From positions 1 to 17,011 of the forward strand of contig PJAB01001129.1 of the NCBI GenBank assembly GCA_002887195.1: a stretch of DNA of 17,011 nt. Direction: 5' to 3'. This document shows, piece by piece, positions 15,539 to 17,011 of this stretch. Numbering within the stretch: position 1 is the first letter of the stretch; the number at the start of each line of letters is the position of its first letter. The DNA comes from Chrysochromulina parva (Eukaryota; Haptophyta; Prymnesiales; Chrysochromulinaceae). The notes beneath the pieces are model-generated. The model saw only the letters and a list, made by a program, of their open reading frames with translations. It did no database searches and was not told the DNA's origin. Made by a program: the position numbers and the translations under genes.

Positions 15539-17011
15539 ATGAATGAGTGCAACGGAGACGCAAATGCGAGACTTGGCTTGGGAGATTGCGTGCGGTCCTC
15601 AATGGGACGAGGCGCTCGAGCAGGTGAGCCTCCAACGTCGCCAACGCCAGCCCACAAACCACGGGACGATAGCATACTGGTCGCGGTGGGCGAGCCGGGG
15701 CCTGCAACTCCACCTCGACATTCCATGACTCCGAGTGAGACCTTTGACATCAGTGAGTTTGCTGACGCCTCACCACCCGGCGCTGAGCCTCCTCTGTGGA
15801 ATATTCGAGGTAGTCCTGGCGCCTCGCCGCCCGCCTCACCACCCGGCGCTGAACCTCCTACGACTCCGCCTCGAAGCAGCCCACCTCGCTCGCATACCCC
15901 ATGCAGCGCCAGTGCCTCCGGGACGGCCGTGAACGCATCTTCCGAATCGCCCCAGGTGGCGACGCCACTTGCGCGCACGAACGAGATGCTCGTGCAAATG
16001 GTGAATGCACAGAGCACCGCCCTCGTGCGCCAGAACGCCGCCCTCGAGGCGGCTCTGCGCGAGCGCGAGCGGACGATCCACAACCTCCGTTACCAGCTCG
16101 GCCATCCGGATGCATCCCATGTGCTTCAGGATCGGCCGGACGCAACGGCGATGGGCTCGGCCGCGGCCGCCGCGCCCAAGAGGCCTGCGGAGTGGACCAC
16201 GGCAAAGATCATTGGGCTCAGTAGCTGGGCATGCGTACTGCTCGCGGCCTTTACGATCAGCGTGGCGCTCGCCGTCTCCGCCATCCTGTCCGCCGCGCAC
16301 GAGCACGGGCGTCTCGTAGCCATGCAACAGTACGCGCCGACGGCCGGCGCGGCTGCCGTGTACAACCAGCCCTCGACCGGACTGGGCGCCGTGTTGGGCG
16401 TTCGGCGTGAGCTCGCCGATCCACCGCCGTCAAACGCGCTCGGCGCCGACCTACACGAGGGCGCGGCAACGGTGGCTCAACACGACGTGGCGGCGGTTGC
16501 TCAACACGACGCGATCGCTGACGCTCAACACGGCGCGATCACCGGCGCTCAACACAAGGCTCCGCAAGGTGCGTCAGATTCTGCTGCAGCCAAGAGCAAC
16601 GTCACGTGTCTCGCTAGCGCCCCTGCTAGCGCCCCTGCTGCGAACAGCGCAGCCCAGGAGCTACCGGTCGTCGATGAGGGTACCGCCGTTGACACACCTG
16701 CCCTAGCTGCGATCGCGACCTCGAGCCCGCCGCCCCCATCCACGCCGCAGCCCAGCCCGCCGCCCCCATCCACGCCGCAGCCCAGCCCGCAGCAACCAAT
16801 TGAGATGGAAGCCGCTACCGGTACCAATCATTCCTACCCTAGCGCTGGCCCAGCGCCAGCGGGCGGCGTCGGCGCGGAAATCGAGGTGGATCCGTCGAAG
16901 CCCCCGATGAGCGATGAGGACAGGCTCGCGCAGGCGGGCAGCCTCAAGGCAGCGGCGAACGCGCAGTACAAGCAGGGTGACGTTGCCGGCGCATGCGCAG
17001 AGTACGAGCGT
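15539..17011 (+). CDS. Coiled-coil / transmembrane / TPR protein, cut by window edge
   Basis: The frame is open from ATG 15539 (A at -3) to the window end, 491 codons without a stop. Order of parts: a Pro/Ser-rich N-terminus with ASPPGAEPP duplicated 22 residues apart; a likely coiled coil at ~148-185 (NEMLVQMVNAQSTALVRQNA); one membrane segment at ~224-250 (IIGLSSWACVLLAAFTISVA); then a long Ala/Pro/Gln linker with an AQHxxxAx array, SAPA repeats and SPPPPSTPQP repeated twice. From ~462 comes what looks like the first helix pair of a TPR domain (LKAAANAQYKQGDVAGACAEY), as in co-chaperone-type TPR proteins. Topology would put coiled coil and TPR on opposite sides of a membrane; which side is which is not shown. 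No signal peptide precedes the membrane segment, so it would act as a signal anchor. An overlapping frame from 15543 has a donor-like CAG|GTGAGC at 15621, but the model here needs no intron. Confidence 0.82.
   Translation, partial: MNECNGDANARLGLGDCVRSSMGRGARAGEPPTSPTPAHKPRDDSILVAVGEPGPATPPRHSMTPSETFDISEFADASPPGAEPPLWNIRGSPGASPPASPPGAEPPTTPPRSSPPRSHTPCSASASGTAVNASSESPQVATPLARTNEMLVQMVNAQSTALVRQNAALEAALRERERTIHNLRYQLGHPDASHVLQDRPDATAMGSAAAAAPKRPAEWTTAKIIGLSSWACVLLAAFTISVALAVSAILSAAHEHGRLVAMQQYAPTAGAAAVYNQPSTGLGAVLGVRRELADPPPSNALGADLHEGAATVAQHDVAAVAQHDAIADAQHGAITGAQHKAPQGASDSAAAKSNVTCLASAPASAPAANSAAQELPVVDEGTAVDTPALAAIATSSPPPPSTPQPSPPPPSTPQPSPQQPIEMEAATGTNHSYPSAGPAPAGGVGAEIEVDPSKPPMSDEDRLAQAGSLKAAANAQYKQGDVAGACAEYER
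16475..16562. repeat. 24-bp in-frame repeat (AQHxxxAx)
   Basis: Units starting GCTCAACAC at 16475, 16499, 16523 and 16547 encode AQHDVAAV, AQHDAIAD, AQHGAITG and AQHKAP in the linker of the TPR protein. Confidence 0.95.
16724..16783. repeat. 30-bp perfect in-frame duplication (SPPPPSTPQP)
   Basis: Two identical 30-bp units at 16724-16753 and 16754-16783, followed by a 9-bp partial, encode a Pro-rich linker. A smaller 12-bp duplication (GCTAGCGCCCCT) lies upstream at 16613-16636. Confidence 0.95.

Noticed and set aside
15472..16083. 203-codon minus-strand frame opposite the TPR gene
   Set aside because: The plus strand has a longer frame with coiled coil, membrane segment and TPR; the minus frame is Gly/Arg-rich and featureless.

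Overview
The window looks like nuclear DNA of a GC-rich microscopic eukaryote, most plausibly a unicellular alga such as a haptophyte. The reasons are: spliceosomal introns with GTGAGT-type donors that join reading frames exactly; eukaryotic families (P4-ATPase flippase, Golgi-type sulfotransferase, ribonuclease-inhibitor-like LRRs, HEAT and TPR proteins); long disordered Ala/Pro/Val-rich proteins; and many short tandem repeats. There are no bacterial operons or ribosome binding sites. The taxon is an inference from style, not from a marker gene.

Layout. 1-1348 (minus, runs off the left edge): N-terminal half of a P4-type lipid flippase. 2003-4910 (minus): a four-exon leucine-rich-repeat protein. 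Its three introns are all phase 0, and the middle one holds a copy of its own spliced exon junction plus a 10-bp satellite. 4911-6555: gene-poor, with a weak antisense ORF pair and a perfect 77-bp tandem duplication. 6556-8367 (plus): a GT2 glycosyltransferase followed in the same reading frame by a sulfotransferase that has no start codon of its own. Only one TAG separates them, and that TAG is also a plausible 3' splice site. 8368-9072: convergent intergenic DNA. 9073-9795 (minus): HEAT-repeat protein, divergent from an unrecognised gene at 9897-10667 (plus). 10668-11567: intergenic. 11568-15386 (minus): a 1272-residue disordered protein with internal short repeats. It is divergent (152 bp) from 15539 to the right edge (plus), a coiled-coil / transmembrane / TPR protein that runs off the window.

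Functionally the genes do not form one obvious pathway. The glycosyltransferase-sulfotransferase pair would fit synthesis of a sulfated glycan in the secretory pathway, and the flippase would fit membrane traffic. The most notable novelty is that fused or conditionally fused carbohydrate enzyme. Next come the intron carrying a copy of its own splice junction and the paired repeat-rich genes at the right end.
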